Notes: a model not told the origin generated them from the letters alone. A stretch of DNA of 64,000 bases from Channallabes apus (GCA_030522415.1 CM060108.1:42298256-42362255); one strand, 5' to 3'. Shown: positions 25,811-38,403, counted from the first letter of the stretch. Numbers and translations are program-made.

Positions 25811-28800
25811 AATACTGTGCGCTACAAAACTGAAAAAAACGCTTGAATGTTTAGTGACGGTCCCAATAAATCACCTTTGATTTCAATTATAAGTAAACAA
25901 AAGGATTGTTTCAATTGTTCTGTCCTCAATCCTAAGAAAACCTGAAACTCTTTGCTTCAGTTGCAACGTATACGAGATTACACACCTGTACCGGCTGTTA
26001 TATACCTTTAAGAGCGTATACTTGCGTACGTTTCGGAATCGAGAGACGAACTCTGAGCCGTGTCCGCGTCGAAACCGTGGTGGAATGAACAGAAGATGGC
26101 GGCACCCTCAGGACTCTGCAGATCACTTCCAGGGGCTGTTTATTAGGATGCAGTGGGTAGCATCTTAACACTCACGCCACATGCTTTCTCTAGGCCTCAG
26201 ATAACCTCTATTCTTAGGGGTTTAATTAATGCCAGCCAGTCAGCAGCTTTTCTTACAGCAGAAAACGACTTGTTTCTTGACCCTCTCCAATCCCGAATCC
26301 CTTCCCCTTTTCCCCCAGCGTGCATGGTTTGTTTTTCGCCTTACAACAGATGCAGCATCCCTATTAGGGTGAAAAGGACTGTGTACATGAAAAGGCTGAA
26401 TTATTCACCAAGACCGGAGTGGAGAAAGGCCGAGTACCGAATAAGGATTGTGCTGCTTGGTTTAATTGCGTTTTTGGATTTTGGTTCATTAAAAACGTCT
26501 GTGAAGTTTTTTTCTGCAGGTAAGACATGGTGATTATTATTGTTTCCCCAATATTCTGTTTGCTTACTAGAAATCAAACTACAATTTAAAAGACAGTAGT
26601 TCAGCTTGGATTAAATGGAGCATCTGCCATACGACGTGACCTATTAGTTACTATGGAAACGATAGCTTATTAGGATGAGTGGGTTATTATAAACCTGTAA
26701 ACTGCCTTAAAGCTGACACTACATCCTATCCAATCAAATTAACCAGAACAATTAACCAGGTTGTAACTATACTACACCATAAAACCAACTTTGACCCAAC
26801 GCTACCTAGAACACAATGGCAGAACCAAACACAGGAAAGACAAGAGTAGGAAAAAAAACACTCACTTTGCACAGAGATAGAAATCCATCCATAATGCACT
26901 AACAGAAATCTGAACCCAAGTGAGCAGGGGAATCGCAGTGAATCAGCGCAGCAAATGGTGACATAATGGCATGTGTGCCTGAAACACCTGCTGTTGTACA
27001 CGCCGAGGTCTACTGGCACGCAGGATCACTATGGGGAGTCACACCAGTTAAGTCTGTGCCGCACAATAGTCTCGCGAAATAAATGAGCTTCCCTTTGCTG
27101 TAAGCGAGATGGAGGAGGACAATGGAAAAACAACAGAAAGACAGAGCACACAAATTGTACTTGGAAGTAAGAAAATGTATACAGCAAGGTTAAGAGTGGG
27201 AAAGACAAACAGCTCGAGCAAGAGAAAGACAATGCTGCAAAACTAGGAGTGAGACTTGCAGGGTAGAGGCCAAGCCAGAGCAAGACTGTAGGAGAAATGA
27301 AATTTGCAAGAACATAACAAAAAGCTGTTGCTCAGACAAAAGGGAACACCCAAGGGTATTTGTTGAGCTGTCTGCCGGCACCCGCTGCACCGAAAGTTTA
27401 TTAAAGACAAGCCCTGCTCAGATACAAGAGGAAGCTAAGCTACCAGGGACATGGGGGGAGGGGGGAGAGAGAAGTGCGGAAAGGTTGAAGATGGAAGGGA
27501 ATTGGTAGAGGTGGAGGAGGAGGGGGGGGGGGGGAAACTAGCACCACGGCCCCCGTCAGTCAGACATTCTTTTATTTCAGCCATGCATTAAGCAACTTCC
27601 CTGCTGAGTTGGGCTCCCTTCCTGGTGTGGATAAAGGAGTCCCTGGAGGTGCCTGCCGGTAATTTCCAGCTTCTCCAGAAACTCAGGTATTAGAAAAGAC
27701 TGCTCAGGGACCCCGCTACAATATACCTCCACAATTTCAGGCACTCGCCGCAGACGATAGAGGGAGAGGGAGAGAGAAAGAGAGAAAGTAGGAGACCCTC
27801 CCCGAGGGTCCCCCAGTTCGAATTTCTGAAGTGCAAGGAAGGCGGGAGGAGGCCTCCAGGGAGCATACACTAGCAATAGAAAATCCACTGCATCGGAGAA
27901 AAAGAGGTAGAAAGAAAGAGAGGGAGAGGAGGAAAAAAGCATTTCCTCTCTCTGGTCTGGCAGGAGCAGCCTTTTTTTTTTTTTTTTCCTCCACCGGCTC
28001 CCACTGGAGACTTTTTACAAAACATGTGTTGCTGACATGTTGACAGATTGCTCAGTGAAGTGTTAGGCGCATGCACATGGCTGTCCATTTAAGGGGACAT
28101 GGCATCCTAGCCAACATCCTCTACCTGAGGCAGCATGTTTTATACATCACTTCTCAGTTCAAACAAAAGAGGGAAAAAAAACAAAGCAAGGATCAATGAA
28201 AAAGTAAAGGTAAACAAGCTAGCAGAACGTATCAAAGAGGAAGGCAGAGTAAAGCGCTGTCTGAGCCTCGTTTAAGTTAGATGAGCAGTGAAGGCGGAAT
28301 ACCTGTAGATGACGAACGTCCGCATTAATTTGCACCTCCGTCTTCCATAAAGGTAGCCATGAAAGCGCTTCTGTAAGCACTCCATAAAAAGGGAGGAGTG
28401 AACGGGATCTGGAAATTTCGATCTCTTTTGCGAGCCAAAGAGTGACGTCTTAATCGTCTGGTGGCTTGAAAATTGCTGCCGTGGCAACCGAATGGAAATG
28501 GGGGGATGATAATGTATTCATGGTGGTGACGACCCGGGGGCTGCGGAGCACGCTCTCTGGGGACGGCACTTTACCTAAAGCCAGACGTGTCTGGGCAAAA
28601 TCTCCACACAAGACGAGAGCAGAATACTTAGGAGAAAGAGAATGAGGAGAAAGGGAAAGGGAAAAAAAAAGAAGGGAAAGAAAAGAGCCATTCAAGAAAC
28701 GGGAAAAGGTGTTACGAAGGGAGGTAGAGCAACAAATATTGCCTTTAAGGCAGCAGAAGGTAAGGACATTGATTGAGCTCTACTGTAAGCATCATAAGGA

Positions 28801-29814
28801 TTAGAGAATCGTTGAAGAAGATACGAACGCCAAGATCTTCCCAGTACACTTTGAGAAGATGCTTCCTATTGGATTATGAAACCAGGGATTCTTTTCTTGG
28901 TGAGATCAGAGTGCTTTGAACATAAAAAGAAAGGTCAAACAGGTAGGGAGATGTTTCAAACAGTTCTTCCTAATGATCTCTTTCACTTGCAGACCTTCCA
29001 GTGGTGTATAAAACAAAGCGCAATGCCAGGCAGCTTGCCAGAGAGATGTCCTCAAGCGCTCGGGTGCCCTCATCTCCTTTTATTCCAAAAGCCAGTCGAT
29101 ATGAACATAGCGCAAGAGATAGAGACTCCAGAATGGGGGGAAAGAAAGTTGGTGAAAATAACTCTCACCCCTGAACCTCAGATGTGGTGCTGGAGATACC
29201 GGCTTACGATGAAGTCTGCATGTTAAAGCAAACCTCGAACTTCCTCTTCTCAGAAGTCCCAAACTGTGCTTTACCTGTTCAACAAGCAACCCTGCGTGCG
29301 CTTGACAGCCTGAGGCAGAAAATCAAGGCCAGTGTGATTTCTCTATTCAGTGGACTGGACATCTGTAGCATTAAGTCGTTCTCCAGAGTCCAGTAGAAGG
29401 TATAAGACTAGGGTTTAAACAAATTGTGTTGTGACAGAGAGAGAGAGAGAGCGAAAGAGTAAAGGAAAGAACGAAAAAGAGAAGGAGAGGAAAGAGAGGG
29501 CGGGAGCGCGCGAGAGCCGAGGGCATCAACAGTGTGTTCTTGAGTGCAGATGACCCCTGGCCATCCTGAGGCGTGAGCTTTATCCGGCAGACTGAGTAAG
29601 CTGCTCTGGCACTGAAAGACTCAGGCCTACATTCCCTCAGGTTGCTTTATCCTCCATTACGGAGGATGAATGACAATCTGCTTTCAAAGGGGTATGTAGC
29701 ATGCACAAACATCACTGGCCAGAACCGATAGTTATTAGAAGGAAAATGCTGAATGCAAGTGTGGTCTACTACAATAATCCAATGCATTAATAAGTAGATC
29801 TATACAAATACCAA
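25811..29814. other. Intronic stretch with no recognised gene
   Basis: Purine-rich patches lie at 27450-27540 (including a 13 bp G-run ending at 27534), 27755-27790, 28620-28690 and 29437-29520. I see no transposon signature and no coding domain in the short frames. Confidence 0.45.
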
Positions 29815-29912
29815 CTGGCAACCCATCCGCAGTGTATGTTCCTATGAAAGACCGGATCCAACCTATGCAATTCCAGGATAAAACAATTACCGACCATGAA
29901 TGAATGAAAGCA
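29815..29912 (+). repeat. Interspersed-repeat 3' fragment with GAATGAATGAA tail
   Basis: The fragment contains CCGGATCCAACC, CCAGGATAAAACAATTACCG and a tail ATGAATGAATGAAAG. This is the order of words seen at the 3' end of a common fish retroposon family. It is short, diverged and not classified further. Confidence 0.4.
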
Positions 29913-30990
29913 TATAAATATCTGCCACGGTAAAACTGCTAAAATATCAGTGCTTACGTCAGTGCTTCAGCTGTTAGCATCTTCCTACAGTATGCCTCTT
30001 ACATCTTACATTTACTGTAACAGTTCTACACTCCGCATCGCAGATCAAAAAAAAAAAAGATGCATGGACTGAACGTTCAGAAATGCACAGTGAAGATTAG
30101 CAAACATTGCTGTTTTGCATACTGATGGTCAAACTCCTTCCACCTGCATATTTACAGGATTGAGAGAGCAGTGCCCGGAGGTAAGAAACAAATTGCATTA
30201 CCTTGCAAATCCCACTCAGACCTCTTTCTCACTCGTTCTCTCCCTCCCCCTCTCATTTTCTACCCCGCTAAAGTCAAGACAGGAATAAGATTCCACACTC
30301 ACCTTAGTCACATGCAAACAGCAACTGAGTATTAGGAGGACGTCATCGCCGAGTAATTCGGCCGCGCGTAATCAAGGCGACTATTGAATCCACTGTTCTC
30401 CTGACAAAACTGGCTAGTGTTGGCACGTGGGGATTTAGGGGCTTAAAAGTATCTTGGAAACACGTGTAAACTCATACACTACTCATTACTTTGGCCATCT
30501 ACCATTTTGGACATGTCCAAAAGATTAGTAGAGACTTTTCAGTGCAAATTTGAAATCCATTCTTAATGGATAGAGCCAATGGAATACTTCACGCAAGAAG
30601 ATCCAGAAGATCCGTAATGCCCTTACATAATGGAGCATTTGAAGATGTTGGTTGTCGTCTTTGTAAAAATATTCAAGGAGCATTCAAGTCAAACCAGGGT
30701 AAGCCGCTGTAAAACATTAGAATGATGCAAATGTTTTTAAGGAGGCCAGACGTCCATGGATGACGATCCTAGTCGAGATGGCTTGGAGCCTACTGCAGTC
30801 AGTCCGAGCTTTCAGTGAGTGTAATGCGTGATCATCATAAATCAACGGATAATAACTTGTTGCCAACATGAAGAAGAGACGCATCCATTCAGATGATCTC
30901 AATCATTCACCAACACCACTTACAGTAACTGGGCTGGGAGTTACCGCCACATCACCCTGTACAGGCCTGAACTCGCTCGCTCGAAGCCAT
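29913..30990. other. Intronic stretch with no recognised feature
   Basis: Single-copy-looking sequence; nothing supported. Confidence 0.45.
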
Positions 30991-30994
30991 TTAT

Positions 30995-31149
30995 ACATGT
31001 TTGGTGCAATATAGGAGTTCCTGGGAGGCCAGCGTTTCAGACGTTCAGTAGGCAGTGTGACCATGGCTTCGTATGGAAAAACTTTCTACCCTGATGGTAT
31101 CCAAGCACTAGTGGAACGCTGGGATGAGTGCATTAGTGTAGCAGATTAA
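30995..31149 (+). pseudogene. C-terminal relic of a mariner-type transposase
   Basis: The plus strand reads FLGGQRFRRSVGSVTMASYG and then KTFYPDGIQALVERWDECIS before a stop. This corresponds to the end of mariner-family transposases, where a G-x-RF motif is followed by a segment ending in D-G-I-x-x-L-V-x-R-W-x-x-C-I. Only about 50 codons remain. The catalytic part and the left terminal repeat are not visible upstream. It is a 3' fragment with no expected function. Confidence 0.75.
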
Positions 31150-31731
31150 AGTTTAGAACTTTCAAAACTCATCCTTGATTCAGTAGATAATCTTAATCCT
31201 AAATCCATAAAAAAGAAATATTGAACTTATCTTAGATAACTTCAAAGTCTGCTTTCAAAAACACTTTGTAATGTTTACTTATTATATGCTTGTAAAATTT
31301 ATAATCCAACTACCCAATGGCGCTTAGAAGAGAACGGGATACGTTTTCAGTTAGGTTACTTTCAAGGTCTCTTCCCCTTCCTGTTATTGCAGGAATTTAT
31401 TCTTGCCATTAGCTTCTTGTTGTAAGAAATTATAAGTTGTATGACCTGTAATTCTACCTCCGGAACACTGTTTTGTGGAAATAATTATTCTTAAAATGAA
31501 TATCCAATAAATACAGTGGTGTGAAAAACTATTTGCCCCCCTCCTGATTTCTTATTCTTTTGCATGTTTGTCACACAAAATGTTTCTGATCATCAAACAC
31601 ATTTAACTATTAGTCAAAGATAACACAAGTAAACACAAAATGCAGTTTTTAAATGAGGGGTTTTATTATTTAGGGAGAAAAAAAATCCAAACCTACATGG
31701 CCCTGTGTGAAAAAGTAATTGTCCCCTGAAC

Positions 31732-32355
31732 CTAATAACTGGTTGGGCCACCCTTAGCAGCAATAACTGCAATCAAGCGTTTGCGATAACTTGCAACGAG
31801 TCTTTTACAGCGCTCTGGAGGAATTTTGGCCCACTCATCTTTGCAGAATTGTTGTAATTCAGCTTTATTTGAGGGTTTTCTAGCATGAACCGCCTTTTTA
31901 AGGTCATGCCACAACATCTCAATAGGATTCAGGTCAGGACTTTGACTAGGCCACTCCAAAGTCTTCATTTTGTTTTTCTTCAGCCATTCAGAGGTGGATT
32001 TGCTGGTGTGTTTTGGGTCATTGTCCTGCTGCAGCACCCAAGATCGCTTCAGCTTGAGTTGACGAAAAGATGGCCGGATATTCTCCTTCAGGATTTTTTG
32101 GTAGACAGTAGAATTCATGGTTCCATCTATCACAGCAAGCCTTCCAGGTCCTGAAGCAGCAAAACAACCCCAGACCATCACACTACCACCACCATATTTT
32201 ACTGTTGGTATGATGTTCTTTTTCTGAAATGCTGTGTTACTTTTACGCCAGATGTAACGGGACACGCACCTTCCAAAAAGTTCAACTTTTGTCTCGTCGG
32301 TCCACAAGGTATTTTCCCAAAAGTCTTGGCAATCATTGAGATGTTTTTTTAGCAA
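31732..32355 (-). pseudogene. Tc1 transposase, catalytic half
   Basis: This frame of about 207 codons continues the transposase after the frameshift near 32345. It keeps all three catalytic acidic residues: Asp in LWTDETKVE, Asp in VLQQDNDPKHTS and Glu in LNPIEMLWHDLK. Between the second Asp and the Glu there are 34 residues, the DD34E spacing of Tc1 transposases. GGGSVMVWGCFAASGPG is the usual glycine-rich segment. It ends KGGPTSY before a stop. There are no in-frame stops, so the only visible lesion in the gene is the upstream frameshift. Confidence 0.92.
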
Positions 32356-32755
32356 AATTGAGACGAGCCTTAATGTTCTTTTTGCTTAAAAGTGGTTTGC
32401 GCCTTGGAAATCTGCCATGCAGGCCGTTTTTGCCCAGTCTCTTTCTTATGGTGGAGTCGTGAACACTGACCTTAATTGAGGCAAGTGAGGCCTGCAGTTC
32501 TTTAGATGTTGTCCTAGGGTCTTTTGTGGCCTCTCGGATGAGTCGTCTCTGCACTCTTGGGGTAATTTTGGTCGGCCGGCCACTCCTGGGAAGGTTCACC
32601 ACTGTTCCATGTTTTTGCCATTTGTGGATAATGGCTCTCACTGTGGTTCGCTGGAGTCCCAAAGCTTTAGAAATGGCTTTATAACCTGTACCAGACTGAT
32701 AGATCTCAATTACTTTTGTTCTCATTTGTTCCTGAATTTCTTTGGGTCTTGGCAT
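32333..32755 (-). pseudogene. Tc1 transposase, N-terminal DNA-binding half
   Basis: This 140-codon frame starts MPRPKEIQEQMRTKVIEIYQ. It contains two helix-turn-helix regions separated by a GRPTK motif, which resembles the GRPR AT-hook-like linker of Tc1 transposases. The second region ends in STIRKRLGKNGLHGR, followed by RRKPLLSKKN. Its frame is lost at the end in a run of seven A on the minus strand around 32345, where the family sequence AKKHLND would need six. The continuation is the frame at 31732-32355. This looks like a single inserted base and could be a true mutation or a homopolymer sequencing error. Confidence 0.9.
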
Positions 32756-33139
32756 GATGTCTAGCTTTTGAGGTGCTTTTGGTCTACTTCTCTGTGTCAG
32801 GTAGCTCCTATTTAAGTGATTTCTTGATTGAAACAGGTGTGGCAGTAATCAGGCCTGGGGGTGACTACAGAAATTGAACTCAGATGTGATAAACCACAGT
32901 TAAGCTATTTTTTAACAAGGGGGGGCAATCACTTTTTCACACAGGGCCATGTAGATTTGGAGTTTTTTTTTCCTCCCTTAATAACGTAAACCTTCATTTA
33001 AAAACTGCATTTTGTGTTCAATTATGTTATCTTTGACTAATAGTTAACGGTTTTTGATGAGCAGAAACATTGAAGTGTGACAAACATGCAAAAGAATAAG
33101 AAATCAGGAAGGGGGCAAATAGTTTTTCACACCACTGTA

Positions 33140-34762
33140 AATAAATAAATAAATAAATAAATATAATACATGAATAAAACTCTGATTCCGAGTCTCGAGG
33201 GAAAAATATGCTAATGCAGGAAACGCTTTAAAATAGGGTTCCTCATGGTTTATTTTTATTTTACTACCGAAAGTGATTTTATCTGTGATCCTGTTTGATC
33301 GAGAATTCATCTGTTATATGTTTCTATAAAGAACTGAGAGGTTCCATCAACGTTTAAGTCCAACTTACCCTAGATTTTGCTTTTTTCCTCTAATTGAATC
33401 AATGCTAAAATCCCTTAAAAAGTCAAAATTTCCATAGCTTAGATTGACATTCATTCAATTGAAGGTGGCAGCATTGTTTTTAACCTTTATTGATAACATT
33501 AAAGCTTTAAGCTGTCTAGACACAGCCAATTGGATGGGTTGAATTACAGCTTAATCAGGGGCTTTAATTGATCAACAAAGTGCTGAGTCATTAAGTTAAA
33601 CCCCTAAGCCTGCTAAGACCAGGGTCTTCTCTCCCAGAAGTCTCGTAGTGTTAAGATTATCTTAAGTGGGAAAGCGAACATTTTGAGTAGTGCATGCTGT
33701 ACCATCTCCATGATCTTTGCTAAGCTGTGTTTGGGAGCACGAGTCCTAAGCAAGCAGTCCTGATCCCAGAAGAACAAAAGAAACAGAAGATGAGATATAT
33801 CATTCATCGTAAAGAGCTGTCGAAGTGGACTGGGTCTGACATTTGCGCATGCCTTTTGCACAGAATGCTATTTGTTTTGCTCCCACTCCCCTCCACGATG
33901 AATCCTTGTATAGATTTGCTTAGGAAGATTAATGAGTTTGAGGGTGGTGGACGAAACAAGTCACGTACGAGAGGAGAGGCCAATGAGATCACGCAAACAC
34001 AGAGGGCCTTGAAACCAAACACCCCAAAACATCCAAATTTCAGATCACTCAACAAAATTGCTAACATATTGAGACTCAAAAAACCCCCCGATGGTTGTAT
34101 CACCACCTGGTTTCTCCACCTCCCTAAGAGTTTAGCTCTCCAGAGCCCTCTGAAGCCCTTCCACTGCTTAAATGGGAACCTCCCTCTATCCTGCCTTCCA
34201 TCCACCCTCCTCCCCTGCTGGCCAAGACTCCTTCCTGAGAACATAGACTGGGAGAAAAGAGGCCACAGGGGAAGCATAAAGCTGTCTCACCGTTCACTCT
34301 TTCCACTACTTTCGCCCTCTAAACTCCCTGTGGCTCCTCACCAGTGGCCAGTTTGGCAGGCAGGATCTCAGGGATGCTGGACAGGAAGAAATGTGCAGTA
34401 TATTTCCACACACTGACGTAAGACGACTGGTGCTTTAGGCCACGATAACTAAGGCGGGCCTTTGTTCAGGCGAAAGCTTTTTTGAGGATGAAAAGTAAAA
34501 CGTGAAAACTGGTTATGAGCGATTGCTATGTGATAGGACACTACTAAACTGGGACAGATAAATCAACAAATCTTAAATATTGTTCTATTTAAAAAGAAAA
34601 ATCACAATTTGTTGAGTTCAGTATGTCCAGGACGCTTTCATTTCCCAGACCAGCGCAAGTGGCCACCAGTTCAGTTTGTTCTTAATTGTATTGTGGCACA
34701 AAACATATTTTGTCCATTTATAGTTGTATTAATTGTTGGGAAAATCCACAAGTTATTTAGTT
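33140..34762. other. Intronic stretch with candidate conserved block
   Basis: Positions 33139-33160 are an (AAAT)n run next to the Tc1 element. The sequence from about 33400 to 33620 is treated separately as a candidate regulatory block. A frame open across 33727-34416 (plus) lacks an ATG at its start; its first ATG is at 33790. It has no recognisable domain or splice context, so I do not call it a gene. Confidence 0.5.
33400..33620. promoter_or_regulatory. Candidate conserved enhancer-like block (unproven)
   Basis: AT-moderate single-copy sequence dense in homeodomain- and SOX-like words: CCAATTGGATGG, TTTAATTGATCAACAAAG, GCTTAATCAGG and GAGTCATTAAG. It has no simple repeat or transposon signature. 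This texture is typical of deeply conserved vertebrate non-coding elements, and genes of this class often host them in long introns. This is inference from word content only. Confidence 0.35.
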
Positions 34763-35010
34763 TGTTTGTTTGTTTGTCGGTTGGTTGGTTGGTTGGTTCA
34801 GTAAGTGGTTGGTTGGTTGGTTGGTTGGTTGGTTGAGTAAGTGGTTGGTTGGTTGGTTGGTTGGTTGAGTAAGTGGTTGGTTGGTTGGTTGGTTGGTTGG
34901 TTGGTTAAATCGTTGGTTAGTTAAAAGGTTGGTTAAACCATTGGTTGGATGGTTAAATGATTGGTTAGTTGGTTGATTAAATGTTTGGTTGTTTGAATGG
35001 TTGGTTGGTC
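34763..35010. repeat. (TTGG)n tetranucleotide tract with higher-order units
   Basis: Runs of GGTTGGTT are broken at intervals by variants such as CAGTAAGTGG and GAGTAAGTGG (left half) and AAATCGTTGG, AAACCATTGG and AAATGATTGG (right half). Left-half breaks at about 34800, 34835 and 34868 are spaced roughly 33-36 bp, suggesting a minisatellite unit. Frames reading through it are artefacts of the repeat. Confidence 0.93.
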
Positions 35011-35019
35011 CTCGTGGCC

Positions 35020-36161
35020 AATCATAATTAAAGAATTCAACATTGTTTTGGAACAAAATAATAAATTTCAATATTGAGCCAATTATTTTATTCATCTTCA
35101 TATTAGTTGTTAAAAACTTTATCTGGCTGTCGATTTTTCTGATAAGAAAATTTACATATACAAATGTAGTAAACATTTTTTTTTTTTGCTTTCAGCAATA
35201 TCTAAAAACCTGACACAATATAGCAATACCACCAAACAACAGCTCTGTTTCATTATTTCATCTTTGTTTTCAATTATTGCATCCTAAAACCCCTCAGCTC
35301 ATTCTTTTATCTGAAAAAAAAAGAAACCTGCTCTGTTGCTCTGCGCTAAAAGCTACATGAATTAATAGAGATCTCTGCATCAAGGAGCGGGTATTTAAAT
35401 CCACGAGACGGTGTGTGTGTGTGTGTGTGTGCATCTGTGGGTGTGTGTTGTGCTGGAGAGAGAGCACTCAGGACTCGAGCAGTCTCCTCACACACACACA
35501 CATTATCTTGAGAGAGCAGCACACCCCTGAAAAGCTCTTTGGCATTTGATATGCTAATAGCGATTCGCAATTACGTGGCATGTGTTTGATTATGTTTCAC
35601 ACTTTGTGCGATTATTTATTAATTCAAGCCGGGGCAACAAAGCAAGGCAGTCGGTTGTAGCGAGCGTGCGACACACCTGTTAGAGCTTGTTGCTATCAAA
35701 GGAAGCAAACATGATTAGTGAATACGATATTAAATTAAACATGTTCTTTCCTTCTGTCTTCTTTTTTTCTTTCGTTAAGCTCGCCCATACATACAAAATG
35801 GATACAACTGAATGGGAATTAAAACCAGATACATCTTCGTCGTGACAAATAATCTATTTGTATATTATTATTTTTTTCAATGAATTATTTCATATATTTG
35901 TATGTATATATTAGACATATTACAAAGTGACCACAAGATACTGCATTATTATTATGCGTGTTCCAAAAACGTCATTAAAAATCGCTACACTCAAAGGGTC
36001 CGAATTACGCCTCTAGGAGGAATTAGTTGTAAGAAATCCACTTGGAGGAATCAAAACCCTCGCACACTAAAGTTTCTGAGATGTTAAATCAATCGTGAAT
36101 GATCCAGCCCTAATCCTGCCCTGGCTTCTCGACAACAGCCTCATCATCATTCCACAGACAT

Positions 36162-36193
<32 letters not shown>

Positions 36194-38080
36194 CATACGC
36201 ACTCACGCACACATGCACGCACACCACTAAAACAAAACATCTGAATGCAGTAAAGACGAGCATATGAGAAAAGGGGGAAGTGCAGTAGAGATCCAGTACA
36301 CCTCATCTCATATACGACACACACACACACACACACACACACACGGGGCTCTCCTGCATGATGCTACCTGCATTTCACAGTTCGAACATCAGTTTGCAAA
36401 TCTAAACTCGGGATTGAGACGTCTGTCCTCCTCCTCCTCCTCCTCCTCTCACCATGTTAAAGCCGTCTGGCGTTAACAGCATTACCGAGAGCAGATGCTT
36501 TAAGAGGGAGCAGGGGCACGTAAGTCTGGCGGCGTTCGCCACTGCCCCGGCGATGTCTGGATAAAACTACAGGCGTCCTTATCGGCTCACGCGCATCCTC
36601 TCCCTGAGGAGGAGTCGGCCCATTATTCACTAATTACCAGCAGAGGGGCGTCTCGGTGCCTGACGCATCTGTCGGTCGCCGCGTCGCTCAGCAAAAGTCT
36701 CGGAGACGGTCGTGAGGCTCGATGACGGAAAAGTTTCTCCTTTCGGGGAGACGGTTCAAAAGTTCACCTGCAAAAGGTTTTACGCCGTCGGTAATTGAAA
36801 ATGTATAAAAGCACGTCGAAATACGTTTATTAGCTGAAAAAAATCCATGTTCTAATTATAATATTAATATCAGACGCACAGCAGGTTATTCAGCATGTTA
36901 CTTTGTAGATGCTTGTACTCATTTCAAACTGTAATATATATATATATATATGTTAATTTAAGTTTGAAATGAGTTTTTAAAACATGTATAGAAATAGGGT
37001 TAACGATCTCACGTTCTTGTGAAAGAAGCTATGAATATATTTTAAAAGGTAAAAGGTCTATTTTACATATTAATATGAATAGTTAAATATTTCTTAAATA
37101 ATTCATAAAAAAATTATCTTGCTTTTAAATAATGCATAATTCAGAATAACCTTCCTAGCACTTTTTTTTAAAGGGAATAAACCACAATATTAAAAATTTA
37201 CTACAATATTAGTGTTATCCCAGATGTCTTAAAAAAAATTAAAAAAAGAAGTATAATAAATATTTGACGTTATGAGATTTTAAAGCTTCTCCAGGATTGA
37301 TAGGATCATAATAATAATTTAACAGTAACTATTTATAAAATTAAAAAAAAGGTTTCCAGACAGATCGGCGCAGTGGATTATTATATTATATTTTTAAGCT
37401 AACCTGCAAGTGCTCTATAATATACAATAATTGCATCGTTACATTGCTTGTTCTTGTTCTTATAGCTTAAAAAAATTTTTTAAATCATAATAAAATAATA
37501 ATAAAAAAAAAACAGCGCTTGTGTTATATAAAAAAAAAAAAAAAAGACCAAAGATCTTTCTCCCAGCCTTGTCGAGGGCGATGTACTACAGCTGGACGTG
37601 TGTGTGGACGTGTGCCGTCTTTTATTTCTCCCATTTCTTTTTTGTTTTTTCCATCTTGAAGTAAAGGAAACTTCACTAATATCATTTCCTTCAGCTGCAC
37701 GATCATGAAAGGAATAACGGAGTGTAAATAACTACGGCCCGATGCCGAACTGTTCTCCCGGCCCGTTGTCATGGTTACACACTCTGACATGCATACACAC
37801 GGTATCAGGAGCATTGCTGATCAATTAATAAGGCGGATTCCTGCTAGCGGAACTCACCACTCGGAGCGCGCATAGAGGTAGCGTGAGGCGTTTCACAAAC
37901 ACGTGTCGCTGAAACTCCGGACTCAGGCTCGGGATATTGACCTTTAGCTACGGTACGTTCTACAGCTTCACCTGGTGTGCGGGTCTACTGCTGAGGAACA
38001 TGGGGTCAATTTTACTACATACTTTTGTATCTCATACAAGCAGTAAAAGTGTCTGGACATCTCTTTTTCCGGGGATAAGA
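35020..38080. other. Intronic stretch with (CA)n and AT-rich sequence
   Basis: (GT)n lies at 35410-35430, (CA)n at 36163-36186 and 36318-36343, a (CTC)n patch at 36427-36448 and (AT)n at 36935-36952. Positions 36440-36730 are GC-richer single-copy sequence; 36800-37540 is strongly AT-rich. No gene was recognised. Confidence 0.55.
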
Positions 38081-38081
38081 G

Positions 38082-38160
<79 letters not shown>
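38082..38160. repeat. (GT)n microsatellite, long
   Basis: About 38 GT units with one C-for-T interruption near the right end, passing into GAGAGAGA. Confidence 0.95.
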
Positions 38161-38172
<12 letters not shown>

Positions 38173-38401
38173 CAGAGAATGGTTTGTTGGAAGGTGCACT
38201 GCTCTTCATTACACACTGACACTGACACAAGGCAGCACTTTTACTCAGACGCACTTCCACAGCCAGAGGACGGAGACGAGCTTTAGTGGGTTTGTGATTC
38301 TGCTCCAGCCGAGTGCAGACCTATTAACATTTAATGCTCCATTCTTCTTCTCGACTCAGACAGCTGCAAAGAAGAGCTTAAACACAGACTGATTCAGGAC
38401 T

Positions 38402-38403
<2 letters not shown>

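Larger units (their letters stand above)
31514..33137 (-). mobile_element. Near-complete Tc1-family transposon
   Basis: The element is 1624 bp and flanked by TA at 31512-31513 and 33138-33139. Both termini read CAGTGGTGTGAAAAACTATT inward. The inverted repeats extend for roughly 200 bp and include a second shared motif, ACATGGCCCTGTGTGAAAAAG. Between them, on the minus strand, is a transposase in two overlapping frames, described separately. Length, TA duplication and domain order match an almost full-length Tc1 element, which suggests a recent arrival compared with the other copies in the window. Confidence 0.95.

Noticed and set aside
33727..34416. A 229-codon plus-strand frame, and a 157-codon minus-strand frame overlapping it
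   Set aside because: The plus frame starts at GTG, has its first ATG at 33790, contains no recognisable domain and lacks splice or promoter context. Opposing long frames indicate stop-poor sequence, not a gene.
34757..35176. Minus-strand frame rich in Asn-Gln-Pro-Thr
   Set aside because: Translation of the TTGG tetranucleotide tract.
36163..36343. Short repeated units suggestive of a CRISPR-like array
   Set aside because: These are (CA)n microsatellites in a vertebrate genome, without spacers or regular repeats.
38015..38392. Frames through the GT repeat (Cys-Val and His-Thr runs)
   Set aside because: Pure microsatellite translation.
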